A stretch of DNA of 52,431 bases, from positions 1 to 52,431 of the forward strand of contig NZ_BSDY01000021.1 in the NCBI RefSeq assembly GCF_027925155.1, written 5' to 3'. Positions 34,089 to 42,631 of the stretch are shown piece by piece. The translations under genes were made by a program, and so were the position numbers. The stretch is from Propionigenium maris DSM 9537 (GTDB lineage Bacteria; Fusobacteriota; Fusobacteriia; Fusobacteriales; Fusobacteriaceae). Under the pieces are notes generated by a model, which ran no database searches, had not been told where the DNA came from, and saw nothing but the letters and a program-made list of their open reading frames with translations. Positions within the stretch are counted from its first letter, which is position 1; every line of letters starts with the position of its first letter.

Positions 34089-36977
34089 CTAACCCCTTCT
34101 TTCTTCAGCTAGTCGTTCCCCAAAGGATTCCTCTGGCATAGGTCTTCCAAAGTAGTATCCCTGGCCATGGCTTACTCCCTCCTCTCTCAAGAAGTCCCTC
34201 TCCCAGGCATCCTCAATTCCCTCAGCAACAGAGTTATAACCCATATCATTGCAGAGGTTTATTAGGTTGCTGTATATTATTCTTCCCCTCTTTGCATTCT
34301 CCTTGATAGCCATAAGGAGCCCCCTGTCAAACTTAAGGGTATCTATGGAGAGCTTCCCCAGCTCCCTAAGGGATGAGTGCCCTGCTGTGAAGTCATCTAG
34401 GGCAACTGTCATTCCCAGTTCATCCTTTAAGCAGCTGAGCTCCCCCATAACCTTGTTTATCTTATTTATGAAGACACTCTCAGTTACCTCAACCTCTACA
34501 GCTTCCCCTGAAACACCATGCTTTTCAAGGAGAAACTTCAGTTTTTCAGAGACATCTATATCCTCAAAGGTCCTCACCGAGATATTGAATGAAGCCTTGA
34601 AGTTTTTATCTACTACTCCCCTGGTTATCCAATTTTTCAGAGCCTTTATTGTAGCTTCAGCAATTATAAAGTCCACCTTGGATACAAGGCCCATCTCCTC
34701 TGCCATGGGAATGAAGGTTCCGGGGGATATGAAGCCCCTCTCCCTGTGCTTCCATCTTGCCAGAGCTTCTAAGCCGGTTATCCTTCCGGTCTTGAGATCT
34801 ACCTTAGGCTGGAAGTAGGGAACTATCTCCTCCTTCATGAGGGCTCTCTTAAACTCCTCCATAAGCTCCTTTTGGCTGTCAAACTCCCTCACCAGTTCCT
34901 CTGTGGCAACTACTATGGAGTCCTCTCCACTCTTTTTTGCAGAGTACATGGCCACATCAGCCCAATGGATAAACTCCTGAGGGTCCCTGACCCCGCTGCT
35001 CACTTCACACATACCAATACTTACTCCCATTCCTATGCTGGTATCCAAGTGATTTATAGGCTTTTCCAGATCCCTTACCGCCCTGTGAGCCAGCTCCATG
35101 CTCTCTGCAAGGGTTCCCTCTTTTTGAAGGACAAAGAATTCATCCCCTGCCAGTCTGAAGACCTCCCTCCTCTTAAAGAGCTTGTGAAGTCTTTCAACTG
35201 TTTCCTTGAGGATGAGGTCTCCTGTATGGTGCCCATACTTGTCATTTATCTTCTTAAATCCATTGAGATCTATATACATCCCCACTCCATGCTCTCCCTG
35301 AAAATCCAAGTTCTCCAGCTCCTCTGTAAAACTAGTCCTGTTAAGAGCTGCTGTAAGCTGATCGAAGTATGCCAGCTTATGAAGCTTCCTATTCCATGAG
35401 TGCCTGTTTATAAGAACCGTCATCCCCACCGATCCCACAAGAAGAAGCATTAGCTCCCTGATAAGCTTTCTCTTCCGCTTATATTCTATAGCTTTTGCTG
35501 CCTTTATAAGAAGCCTCTCCTCCAGAAATTTGGACTTTACCTCTGAGTAGTTGATTAGATGGTCCCCGGCCTTCTTCACTATGCTTACCAGGAGGCTCCT
35601 CCCGTTTTGGAAAGCGAAGCACAGGGGAAAGTGTCCCAGATCCCTTATCTTTTCAAGCTTTAGATCGAACCTTGTCTGATTAAAGTAGGTAAACATATCC
35701 TCATCCATTATACAGGCTCCTATCCTCCCCTTTTTAAGGGCTTCCAGCATCTCCTCGGAGTTCTTATAAAGCACTACTTCTCTATCCTTAGCTACATACC
35801 TTTTAGAAGCCTCATCGGTTATATCCCCCTCTACAGCTCCTACCCCCATATATTCTTTATGATCCCTTTGGGTATTCCCCACAAGAAATATCTCTCTATA
35901 ATCCAAGGCTCTTGAAAACTCATGATTTCTTGCCCTTTCAAAGGTGAAGTACATGGGAAGGAAGTCTCCCTCTCCCCCCTTAAACCTATTATATATCTCA
36001 TCCCAGGCTTCTCCCCTTCCATTGAGAAGTTTCACAGGCTTTCCCAGAAGTCCGCTCAGCTGGGTGAGCCCCCTTACAAAGATACCGTCATACTCCTCCT
36101 TGCTTCTATCGTAGTAGACCATGGGATAAAAGTCCTTCTCAAAGAATACCTCTATACTCTCCTTTCCCTCCAGATACTCCCTCTCCTCTGGTGTGAGAAC
36201 CTCATAGAAATCCCTCCTTATCCTCCTGCTTCTGTCTCCGGCCATAAAATCTAGGATCTCATCCTTTAGCCTGTAGTCCAAGGCTTTATTCAGGATCTCC
36301 CTGAGTTGAGGCTTATCCCTGGCAACACCTATTCCCATGGGCTCTCCCTCTCCCAGCTCCAACTTCTTCAAGTTGTACTTTTCATGGACCTTCTCCGAGG
36401 GAAGTACAGCATAGTCATACTCTCCAGAACCTGGAGCTGAATCCACTTCCCTTATCTTAAAATCTATATAGTTTTTCTCCCTAAACTTTTTTAGGTAGTC
36501 ACTGTAGTAGGATGACTTCAGAACCGCAATTTCCCTTCCTTCCAGGTCATTCCAGGAATCCAGGGGAATGCTGTCCTCCCTTACACTTATATAGATCTTA
36601 TTTTCATATATGGGAGTGGTAAGGTTAAACTCCTTCTCCCTCTCCCTTGTAACTACAAGGTTAAGGAGAAGATCTACCTCTCCCCTTCTGAATTTATCGT
36701 AGAGATGCTCCCAGGAATCTATCTCCACATCCACATCCAGATGAAAGAACTCCTCCATAAGCCTCTCATACTTATATACCAGGCTTTTCTCCGGTTGTTT
36801 TTCATCCAAAAAACGGCTTCCACTATAGGCTCCCAGCTTTAGTTTCTCTCTCTGCAGCTTCTCTATGTAGGAGATCTCATCTGGTGAGTATATTCCCGAG
36901 GAGATGTAATCCTCTCCATATACCAGACCTCCTAACAGCAGTAAAAAACAAACTAACAGACCATATCTCTCCCTCAC
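34089..36977 (-). CDS. SBP-SBP-TM-GGDEF-EAL c-di-GMP signalling protein
   Basis: Membrane sensor that controls c-di-GMP. The start is chosen at GTG 36977, six bases after AGGAGG, giving 962 residues that begin with a proper signal or anchor (RERYGLLVCFLLLLGGLVYG); an upstream in-frame GTG at 37046 would bury this. Two periplasmic SBP_bac_3 domains follow (about 30-245 and 265-490; compare LTTPIYENKIYISVRED), as in BvgS-type sensors. A membrane span lies near 510-530 (LMLLLVGSVGMTVLI). The GGDEF domain has the variant motif RLAGDEFFVL. The EAL domain keeps LEALARWKH, FNISVRT, EVTESVF, DDFTAGHSSL, LKFDR and AEGIE, so phosphodiesterase activity is likely. AGDEF can be active or serve as a GTP-binding regulator. 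The SBP pair suggests an amino-acid-like ligand. Confidence 0.92.
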   Translation of the reverse strand: MRERYGLLVCFLLLLGGLVYGEDYISSGIYSPDEISYIEKLQREKLKLGAYSGSRFLDEKQPEKSLVYKYERLMEEFFHLDVDVEIDSWEHLYDKFRRGEVDLLLNLVVTREREKEFNLTTPIYENKIYISVREDSIPLDSWNDLEGREIAVLKSSYYSDYLKKFREKNYIDFKIREVDSAPGSGEYDYAVLPSEKVHEKYNLKKLELGEGEPMGIGVARDKPQLREILNKALDYRLKDEILDFMAGDRSRRIRRDFYEVLTPEEREYLEGKESIEVFFEKDFYPMVYYDRSKEEYDGIFVRGLTQLSGLLGKPVKLLNGRGEAWDEIYNRFKGGEGDFLPMYFTFERARNHEFSRALDYREIFLVGNTQRDHKEYMGVGAVEGDITDEASKRYVAKDREVVLYKNSEEMLEALKKGRIGACIMDEDMFTYFNQTRFDLKLEKIRDLGHFPLCFAFQNGRSLLVSIVKKAGDHLINYSEVKSKFLEERLLIKAAKAIEYKRKRKLIRELMLLLVGSVGMTVLINRHSWNRKLHKLAYFDQLTAALNRTSFTEELENLDFQGEHGVGMYIDLNGFKKINDKYGHHTGDLILKETVERLHKLFKRREVFRLAGDEFFVLQKEGTLAESMELAHRAVRDLEKPINHLDTSIGMGVSIGMCEVSSGVRDPQEFIHWADVAMYSAKKSGEDSIVVATEELVREFDSQKELMEEFKRALMKEEIVPYFQPKVDLKTGRITGLEALARWKHRERGFISPGTFIPMAEEMGLVSKVDFIIAEATIKALKNWITRGVVDKNFKASFNISVRTFEDIDVSEKLKFLLEKHGVSGEAVEVEVTESVFINKINKVMGELSCLKDELGMTVALDDFTAGHSSLRELGKLSIDTLKFDRGLLMAIKENAKRGRIIYSNLINLCNDMGYNSVAEGIEDAWERDFLREEGVSHGQGYYFGRPMPEESFGERLAEERRG

Positions 36978-37155
36978 AAATTTCCTCCTAATTTCTATTT
37001 TAATAAACACATTTTCTTTTTTAAGGCACAATTTTAAGTCTATCACATCACCCTTACTTTTGAAAGTGATTATGTAATAGTTTCACTCCAAGGAAGATAG
37101 ACCCCTCAAACTGCTATACTTTCAAAAAATCACCTCCTATGTAAAAATAAAAAAA

Positions 37156-37200
37156 GAAGATACCTTCCCCTAAGTCAATCTTGTGAGGAAAAGCATCTTC
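37156..37200 (-). terminator. Leader terminator before the GGDEF-EAL gene
   Basis: On the minus strand GAAGATGCTTTTCCTC pairs with GGGGAAGGTATCTTC and is followed by TTTTTTTATTTTTA. It lies about 180 bp upstream of the GTG start and downstream of a TATAAT at about 37249. This suggests a short RNA of about 90 nt or an attenuator. No known riboswitch was recognised in it. Confidence 0.55.
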
Positions 37201-37298
37201 CGACTCCTCTACTTCTATCTACATATCTAAGATTTGTTTTCCATTATATGTTTATTTGACTAAAAGTCTACCTATAAGTGAACAATTATTTAATTTGG

Positions 37299-37327
37299 TT
37301 GTATTTTATTATGAATTCCTCTATAAT
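37299..37327 (+). promoter_or_regulatory. Promoter of the 135-residue ORF
   Basis: TTGTAT (37299-37304), a 17-nt spacer and TATAAT (37322-37327), 35 bp before the start codon. Confidence 0.6.
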
Positions 37328-37362
37328 CTACTGAACTATAATGCTTTTTTAGGAGTGAAAAA

Positions 37363-37770
37363 ATGATTATTATTAATAATAAGAACTTTATATTAAAGGA
37401 TGACCGTTTAAGAGCTATAGAAGACTTTAGAATAACCTACTCTTTAAGAGGAAGAGAGGGGGAGTTTTCACAAAAGAAGACCATCGACTCCTATGAAGAC
37501 AGGATCTACTTTGTAGAGGGGTTTTCAGCAGGGGACTTTTCCACTTCCTATCTTCTTATTCCCCTTAAGGGAGATCTCATCGACAAGTATATGTCTATCT
37601 ACATCCATGGCTTTAAGGAGAACCTCAGCCTGGAGTCCATTGAGCTAATCAGGAAGAACTACCTAAAGGAGTTTGACAAACACATAAAAGTTAACAGAGA
37701 GAAGATAAGAGTGGCCTACGACTCCCAGTCTACCGAGTACTTTTTTGCAGTTGAATTTTCACTCATCTAA
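37363..37770 (+). CDS. Hypothetical cytoplasmic protein
   Basis: 135 residues, ATG behind AGGAGTG. Begins MIIINNKNFILKDDRLRA; a central stretch SYLLIPLKGDLIDKYMSIYIHG and a Lys/Glu-rich helix toward the end. No signal, membrane span or recognised domain. It has its own promoter and shares a terminator with the LRR gene. It is divergent from the GGDEF-EAL gene; a link to c-di-GMP signalling is only positional. Confidence 0.7.
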   Translation: MIIINNKNFILKDDRLRAIEDFRITYSLRGREGEFSQKKTIDSYEDRIYFVEGFSAGDFSTSYLLIPLKGDLIDKYMSIYIHGFKENLSLESIELIRKNYLKEFDKHIKVNREKIRVAYDSQSTEYFFAVEFSLI

Positions 37771-37848
37771 CTCCCTTGAATACAATAGATTGTCTACAAT
37801 CTTATTTCAGACTCTAAAACACAACCTTTAAAGTTTCACCACATAAAA

Positions 37849-37870
37849 AAAAGACCTGTAAAGGTCTTTT
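37849..37870. terminator. Bidirectional terminator
   Basis: AAAAGACCT/AGGTCTTTT stem with A- and T-runs between two convergent genes. Confidence 0.85.
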
Positions 37871-37934
37871 TTAGCTATCAGATAGTCATGGAAGGGGCAT
37901 CCTTCCTCTCCTATTCCTTTAAAAGCTCCATATT

Positions 37935-38765
37935 TTAAGGAACAAAGGTGATCTTACTGTCCCCGTCTCCCTTTAACCTTCTGTACTCCTCTGTTGCTAT
38001 AACGGGATTGTCATACATACTCACAGTGAGGTTGTTGAGACCTGCCACCGCTTCCCTAAAGCCGGCCATTGTATCTATCCTATTAAAATCTAGATTGAGG
38101 TATCTCAGACTGTGCAGCTTCTTAAAATCTGCTCCCTCAAAACTCCTTATATGATTTAACCTGAGGTTTAAATAGTTAAGGTTATAGAGTCCCCCCAGAT
38201 CCAAGCCCTTCAAGGTGGAGATCTTATTTAATCCCAGATCGAGGATTCTCAAGTTATGAAGACTGCCCACCTCTGCTCCCTCTACTCTGTCTATCTCATT
38301 TTCATTGAGGTTGAGAGTTTTTAAGTTATCCAGCCCCCTGAAGTCTACCCCATCAAGACTTTCCAGTACATTAAAGGTAAGTGAAAGGGTCTTCAACCTG
38401 TGGAGTCCATTAAAATTAACCTCCTTAAGGCTTCTTATTCCATTATAGCTCAGATTCAGTTCCATCAGGTTCTGAAGTATCGAAAGGTCCAGTCCCTCCA
38501 GACTCCCTATCCCCTTGATCATAGCATTGAGACTTTTTATCCTTCTCAGGTCGCTTTCCCTCAGTTTATTTCGGGTAGAGGTATATTCTTCCAGCTGCTG
38601 CACCGCATCCCAGAGAGCATCTCTTAGCCCATCATCTGAAACCTCTATACACCTATATCCCATGAGAGACAGGCCTCCCTCAAAATATCTTCTTCCTCCT
38701 TTTTTAAAGGCTCCTGCCACTACAAAGAATACCAGTATAAATATTCCTAGGATAATTCCATCCAT
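37935..38765 (-). CDS. Leucine-rich repeat protein with N-terminal membrane anchor
   Basis: 276 residues from the ATG at 38765 behind GAGGGGGTGCAGAG. Residues 1-21 form a membrane anchor (DGIILGIFILVFFVVAGAF). After a short linker come about six leucine-rich repeats of 23-24 residues (near 85-240), with the pattern L-x-x-L-x-x-LxLxxNxIxxLxGxxF, for example LKTLSLTFNVLESLDGVDF. The repeats would form a curved solenoid for protein binding. Partner unknown. The C-terminus DSKITFVP ends without a recognised domain. Confidence 0.85.
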   Translation of the reverse strand: MDGIILGIFILVFFVVAGAFKKGGRRYFEGGLSLMGYRCIEVSDDGLRDALWDAVQQLEEYTSTRNKLRESDLRRIKSLNAMIKGIGSLEGLDLSILQNLMELNLSYNGIRSLKEVNFNGLHRLKTLSLTFNVLESLDGVDFRGLDNLKTLNLNENEIDRVEGAEVGSLHNLRILDLGLNKISTLKGLDLGGLYNLNYLNLRLNHIRSFEGADFKKLHSLRYLNLDFNRIDTMAGFREAVAGLNNLTVSMYDNPVIATEEYRRLKGDGDSKITFVP

Positions 38766-38994
38766 CTCTGCACCCCCTCTCAAAATTAGCCATCCTCTAT
38801 ACTTAAAGGGATTAATAGATCCATAGTATTCTAAACTCCTTCTAATATATTATAATTCCTGTTACTTCAAAGATTATTCCATAGATGGGTGAAGTGTTCA
38901 CAGAAGTTCCTCTGCAACCTCTCATAAGTTAAATTATTGGGGTGAATATAGGATGCTGCAAAATTATAAATTTTTACTGCCTTCAAATAAAAAA

Positions 38995-39012
38995 GGAACC
39001 TCAAAAGGCTCC
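38995..39012 (-). terminator. Terminator of short outer-membrane-like gene
   Basis: AGGAACC/GGCTCCT stem followed on the minus strand by TTTTTTATTTG. Confidence 0.7.
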
Positions 39013-39021
39013 TGTCTTCCT

Positions 39022-39387
39022 CTAGAATCTATAGCCTATGCTGGCATAGAGGGAGTGTTGCCATGCTTCCTCCTCCAGGTACTCCTCCTCTTCCACTTCC
39101 TCATCCAGAACATAAACTTTTACACCCAACTCAAAGGACATCCAGTTCTCCCACTCAAAGATATATGAGAAACCAGATGTAAAGGTATTTAGTCCAAATC
39201 TATTGTCTCCACTCCCCTCTCCCATGAGCTTCCTAAAGATATCAAAGTTTTCACCATACCCTGAAAATTTATTTAACTCCAAAATCATTTCTTTGCTGCT
39301 TCCCCTCGCCAAGATACCCCTTCCAAGCTCCTCGCCGTAAATTACAGCACTCCAGAGAAGTAATGCCCACACCAAAATTTTTTTCAT
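39022..39387 (-). CDS. Short outer-membrane barrel-like protein (possible deletion derivative)
   Basis: 121 residues from the ATG at 39387 behind AGGAGGAGTC. The signal peptide ends near VIYG. The last third (SFELGVKVY, EEAWQHSLYASIGYRF) closely follows the end of the 181-residue barrel protein encoded at 43743-44288 (SFELGVKVY, DDAWQHYWYAGFGYRF), including the terminal Phe used in outer-membrane insertion. The first part of the barrel is missing, so it has too few strands for a closed monomeric barrel. It may be a deletion relic or may assemble as an oligomer. Confidence 0.75.
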   Translation of the reverse strand: MKKILVWALLLWSAVIYGEELGRGILARGSSKEMILELNKFSGYGENFDIFRKLMGEGSGDNRFGLNTFTSGFSYIFEWENWMSFELGVKVYVLDEEVEEEEYLEEEAWQHSLYASIGYRF

Positions 39388-39402
39388 GACTCCTCCTTTC
39401 AA

Positions 39403-39720
39403 GAATTAAGGTTCACCAAACCGCCACCTACCCTTTAATCACCTGAAAATTCACTGCCCCTGGACCTCTAACCCCACTATAAGTATAGGGTCTCCTGGAA
39501 GAAAATTTATTTTACCGGTAGAAGATCATTCCCTCCCTACCTTCTGCACTAAACAAAAGTTCCTATTATTAGGTGAATATCCACTGTAAGGAATTCCATT
39601 TTTATTGTAACTTTAATTATTTCACTATTCTGAACATTTACTTTACTTAGTCCATGAAAAACTATATCTTTTTTGGAAAAGATGAAGTAATATCTTATTA
39701 GTATAATTTTTAGGAGGAAT
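39403..39720. other. Intergenic stretch without visible gene
   Basis: About 320 bp. A TATAAT-like box (AGTATAATTTT) lies about 20 bp before the cupin start, but no good -35 element was seen at the proper distance. No ORF with a ribosome site. Confidence 0.4.
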
Positions 39721-39722
39721 AT

Positions 39723-40352
39723 ATGCCAAATATTGACTTTGAAAGTGGTTATGGTAGATTAGGTACAGCTCTTCTTAATTTTTGGAAGCTAATTGAAGCT
39801 ACTGCCTTAAAGGGAAGAAGGGAACTCAATGAACTTATTGGAGAACTCAATAATATTTCAATATGCTCTACTGAAAAACCTGCAAATACAGATACTTTGG
39901 TTAAGTTATTTAATGCTGCTCTACTCAATGGAGATACTCCTAAAAAGTCATTGAATAGATTTAACAGAATTTTAGTTGAAACTAACCCCCATATACACTG
40001 GTATCCAAACAACCTCAACAGGGACAGGAGTGAAGCCAGGAAGGTGGAGTATTACTGTACAAATATTGTAGGTGGGAGGGAAGAGAGAGTGGGGAGTCCC
40101 TTCCTATTTTACAGCAACAGGATCCTGGTGGGATTATTTCTCCTGGGCTCCAATGAACTTTATCACAACCTCAATCCTGCTTCCAGGATGTGGGTTGTCC
40201 TCTCTGGAAGAGCCAAGTGGAAGGGAAGGGAAGAGGAGGGGGTGGTTAGAGAACCTGGGGAGTACTTCATCCAGAACTCTACTGAAGCCCATGCAATTGA
40301 GACTATGGGAGAGCCCCTTCTGGCCATGTGGGCTTGTACTGTAAATCCATAG
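39723..40352 (+). CDS. Cupin related to DMSP lyases, metal ligands replaced
   Basis: 209-residue cytoplasmic protein. The C-terminal half reads like the DMSP-lyase cupin family (DddL/DddQ type): IHWYPNNL, VGLFLLGSNELY, WVVLSGRAKWKG, REPGEYFIQNSTEAHAIET, EPLLAMWACT. In active members the segment after LY carries H-x-H and a Glu that bind metal. Here it is HNLNPASRMW, so the usual His pair reads as N-L-N and the Glu position as Ser/Arg. Only the late His (EAHA) is kept. The N-terminal half is helical and AT-rich; the base composition changes at about 40020, within the gene. ATG behind TAGGAGGAATAT. A non-catalytic or altered role is likely; family assignment is from motif memory. Confidence 0.55.
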   Translation: MPNIDFESGYGRLGTALLNFWKLIEATALKGRRELNELIGELNNISICSTEKPANTDTLVKLFNAALLNGDTPKKSLNRFNRILVETNPHIHWYPNNLNRDRSEARKVEYYCTNIVGGREERVGSPFLFYSNRILVGLFLLGSNELYHNLNPASRMWVVLSGRAKWKGREEEGVVREPGEYFIQNSTEAHAIETMGEPLLAMWACTVNP

Positions 40353-40393
40353 AACAGAAAATATGCTCGCTGGTAATATTAATAAAGCCATGT

Positions 40394-40421
40394 AAAAAGG
40401 AACCCCCAGGGGTTCCTTTTT
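40394..40421. terminator. Bidirectional terminator
   Basis: AAGGAACCCC/GGGGTTCCTT stem with 2-nt loop, A-run and T-run; between convergent cupin and His-rich genes. Confidence 0.9.
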
Positions 40422-40437
40422 TATTGGAAGGAAGATA

Positions 40438-40695
40438 CTAAAAGTTGATCGTTATACTCCTTCTCCTTGAAACTACGATACAGGTATCCCTGTGTTTATG
40501 GTTTTTCTCACACTTCCTGTGCTTTTTCCTGCACTCCTTATGCTTTTTCTTCTTGTGGTGTTCACACCTGTGTTTTTTACACCAGTGATTCCCATGGTGG
40601 TGATTTTTATGGTGTTGACACCCCTCATGGGCATAGGTAACTCTTCCCAATACAAGGGTAAAAACTACTGTAAGTAGGGCTAAAATCTTTTTCAT
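40438..40695 (-). CDS. Secreted His/Cys/Lys-rich protein, probable metal binder
   Basis: 85 residues. Signal peptide MKKILALLTVVFTLVLGRVTYA, then a short mature chain dense in His, Lys and Cys (HHKNHHHGNHWCKKHRCEHH). It has spaced cysteines and a beta-like end (TCIVVSRRRSITINF). Composition points to binding of transition metals in the periplasm or outside. No family is recognised. ATG behind GGAGGATTAG. Confidence 0.8.
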   Translation of the reverse strand: MKKILALLTVVFTLVLGRVTYAHEGCQHHKNHHHGNHWCKKHRCEHHKKKKHKECRKKHRKCEKNHKHRDTCIVVSRRRSITINF

Positions 40696-40888
40696 CTAAT
40701 CCTCCGGTTAAATACTTCACAGAGATTATACCCCTTTAATATGTGGTTTAAGTGATGGAAGAAAACACCCTCTTGTTCCACATAAAAAACTTCAAAGGTT
40801 ATCCCTACCCTTGGAGTCCCCTAAAAAACTTTTCTTAGGAGGATTCCCTCTATATTTATATAAACTACAGTAAAGGAGGGGAGCTTAT

Positions 40889-41881
40889 ATGAAGGGAATA
40901 TTGATATTTTTTATGCTTATTTTTTCATCTGTCTACACAATACCCATTAAGGGAGACAGGGTTACCATTGGGACCCCCGTTGATGGGAACCTGATCTCTG
41001 CTTCAGAGAGGCTTACTGTAAATGCTCAGGTGGAGGGGTCTGTCATCTCAGCCTCTAAGTTTTTGGATATAAATAACAACAGCAGAAATGTAGTTGCAGC
41101 TGCAACTGAGATAAATATAGGGGGAGATATCCAGAGCATCCTGGTCTCTGCCTCTAAAAATCTCACAGTTAACGGAAGGGTAGGAGAGGCAGTGGTAGCT
41201 GCAGCCGATTCTATACTCTTTAATGGAACTACCAAGGATATAGTGGTAGCTGCAAGGGAAGTGGATATCACAGGAGAGGTGGACAACCTCTTTGCTGCTG
41301 CTGACAGGATCTATATAAGCGGTACCGTAAAGGGAGATCTCTACTCCACAACAAGCAGGGTAGAGCTTAGAGGAGATGGAAGGATCCTGGGAAGGATCTA
41401 CTCTCCAGAGGAGATTCCTCATAAGGTCAAGGGTGAGATGGTGAAAAGGAGCTGGGGGATTCTTCGAATGGCCTCCCTCCTTCACTCACTTCTGGGAATC
41501 CTCTTTATAAGCTTCCTTCTGAGAAGGTCTTCATCAATAACTAATGGACTCTCTGAAAGCCTATTCAAGAAAGGGCTCCTGGCATTTTTCACAGGAATCT
41601 TCTTTATGGTAGTACTTCCGGTTTTTTCAGTTATCACCCTTCCTCTTCTTGGAATATACAGCTTGGGAATAATGATGGCTTACTTCTTTATTTTTATAGT
41701 ATCAAAGTCATTTTTAGTAGTTGCTCTTTCAGATCGCTACAACTACTTCCTCTCCCTCATTTTAGTGGTGGGACTGAGTTTCTTCACACTCATCAGCCTT
41801 ATCCTTTCAATAGTGGGATTGGGGATCTTCCTTCTCTATATAAAGGATACCCTAGCTAATACTCCCCAGGAGGAAGCATAA
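40889..41881 (+). CDS. Bactofilin-like beta-helix protein with C-terminal membrane segments
   Basis: 330 residues. Signal peptide to about 18 (SSVYT), then regular repeats of about 18-20 residues from 20 to 170. They have the pattern V-x-G-x-L-x-x-A-(A/S)-x-x-(I/L)-x-(I/V)-x-G, for example VDGNLISASERLTVNAQVEG, as in bactofilins and other polymer-forming right-handed helices. Three or four membrane spans follow near 190-320 (LLHSLLGILFISFLL, AFFTGIFFMVVLPVFSVITLPLLGI, LILVVGLSFFTLISLILSIVGL). Unlike cytoskeletal bactofilins it is exported, placing the repeat domain outside the inner membrane. ATG behind AAAGGAGGGGAGC. Confidence 0.82.
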   Translation: MKGILIFFMLIFSSVYTIPIKGDRVTIGTPVDGNLISASERLTVNAQVEGSVISASKFLDINNNSRNVVAAATEINIGGDIQSILVSASKNLTVNGRVGEAVVAAADSILFNGTTKDIVVAAREVDITGEVDNLFAAADRIYISGTVKGDLYSTTSRVELRGDGRILGRIYSPEEIPHKVKGEMVKRSWGILRMASLLHSLLGILFISFLLRRSSSITNGLSESLFKKGLLAFFTGIFFMVVLPVFSVITLPLLGIYSLGIMMAYFFIFIVSKSFLVVALSDRYNYFLSLILVVGLSFFTLISLILSIVGLGIFLLYIKDTLANTPQEEA

Positions 41882-41968
41882 AAAGCAACTTGACGTTGCA
41901 TCCCGATAGTCGGTAAAAACACTAATTACTTCATGAAAAGTTTTAATAAAATTATACTTTTCTAAAAA
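41880..41968 (+). repeat. Hairpin intergenic repeat, copy D
   Basis: GCAACttgacGTTGC hairpin, then ATCCCGATAGTCGGT, which can fold as CCGA/TCGG, a T-rich middle and ATTATACTTTTCTAAAAA. It starts at the stop codon of the bactofilin-like gene and precedes its terminator. Confidence 0.75.
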
Positions 41969-41971
41969 AAA

Positions 41972-41997
41972 AAGAACCGCCAGAGATGGCGGTTCTT
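41972..41997. terminator. Bidirectional terminator
   Basis: AAGAACCGCCA/TGGCGGTTCTT stem with 4-nt loop and A-run. It sits between the convergent bactofilin-like and secreted-peptide genes. Confidence 0.85.
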
Positions 41998-42012
41998 CCA
42001 GTCTACATAACT

Positions 42013-42237
42013 TTATTTATTCTCATGACCTCTGCCCATGGTATCCAGCTCTCTGTGGAACTCAGAATAGATATCCATATTTTTCTCCGACTGCTCCCTT
42101 ACCCTGGAGATCATACTCTGATCCTCTCTTACTACATCTTGCACTACCTGGAGCTCCTGACCTTCTCTATACTCATAATCTCTTCCATATGATAATCCAC
42201 CTATTACAAGCATTCCCACTAATAACATCTTCTTCAT
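42013..42237 (-). CDS. Small secreted protein, family copy 1
   Basis: 74 residues from the ATG at 42237 (second of two ATGs, the better spaced from GAGGAG). The signal peptide MKKMLLVGMLVIGGLSYG precedes a mature chain of about 56 charged, helical residues beginning RDYEYREGQELQVVQ and ending ELDTMGRGHENK. This is the most divergent of five paralogues; the others share RDFEYRESKELQVVQ. No cysteine, no recognised domain. Its upstream box and -10 match those of copies 3 and 5. Confidence 0.85.
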   Translation of the reverse strand: MKKMLLVGMLVIGGLSYGRDYEYREGQELQVVQDVVREDQSMISRVREQSEKNMDIYSEFHRELDTMGRGHENK

Positions 42238-42325
42238 CTCTCTCATCTCCTCAAAACTAACATACGATACTAGCCTCTATCAGGGTCCCCTACTTTCATG
42301 TTTTCCTCTGTTATTTTATGTGGTT

Positions 42326-42365
42326 ATTATATAAGTTTTTTAGAGTATATTACACGTCACCTGAC
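42326..42365 (-). promoter_or_regulatory. Promoter with GTCAGGTGAC box, copy 1
   Basis: TATAAT (42331-42326) on the minus strand and GTCAGGTGAC (42365-42356), 24 nt apart. The same two elements at the same 24-nt distance precede copies 3 and 5. The box would be centred near -41, a class II activator position; no TTGACA-type -35 is present. From 42370 to 42600 no gene is visible. Confidence 0.7.
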
Positions 42366-42631
42366 ACCAAAAGAAAATAAAAATTCTCTTTCTGAAACTT
42401 GATTTTTAACCTTTCAATCTCCTCTGAAAATCAAAAATTAATTAGAGGCATTCTATCCCTTCCTACAGGATTTATTGAAAGATAACTTTTCAACTTATAA
42501 AAATATAGGTTTCCTCTCTACAAACCGAACAAAAAAATAAATCCATTGATAGATACCCCTGAGGAGCCCTTTGAGTTATAATCTATCCTATAGACAGCAG
42601 GGAAGGATTCTGCAGAGAAGGGGGAAGAAAT

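Noticed and set aside
42370..42600. Possible gene between secreted-protein copy 1 and the PheC-like gene
   Set aside because: Only AT-rich noncoding sequence; no start with a ribosome site on either strand.
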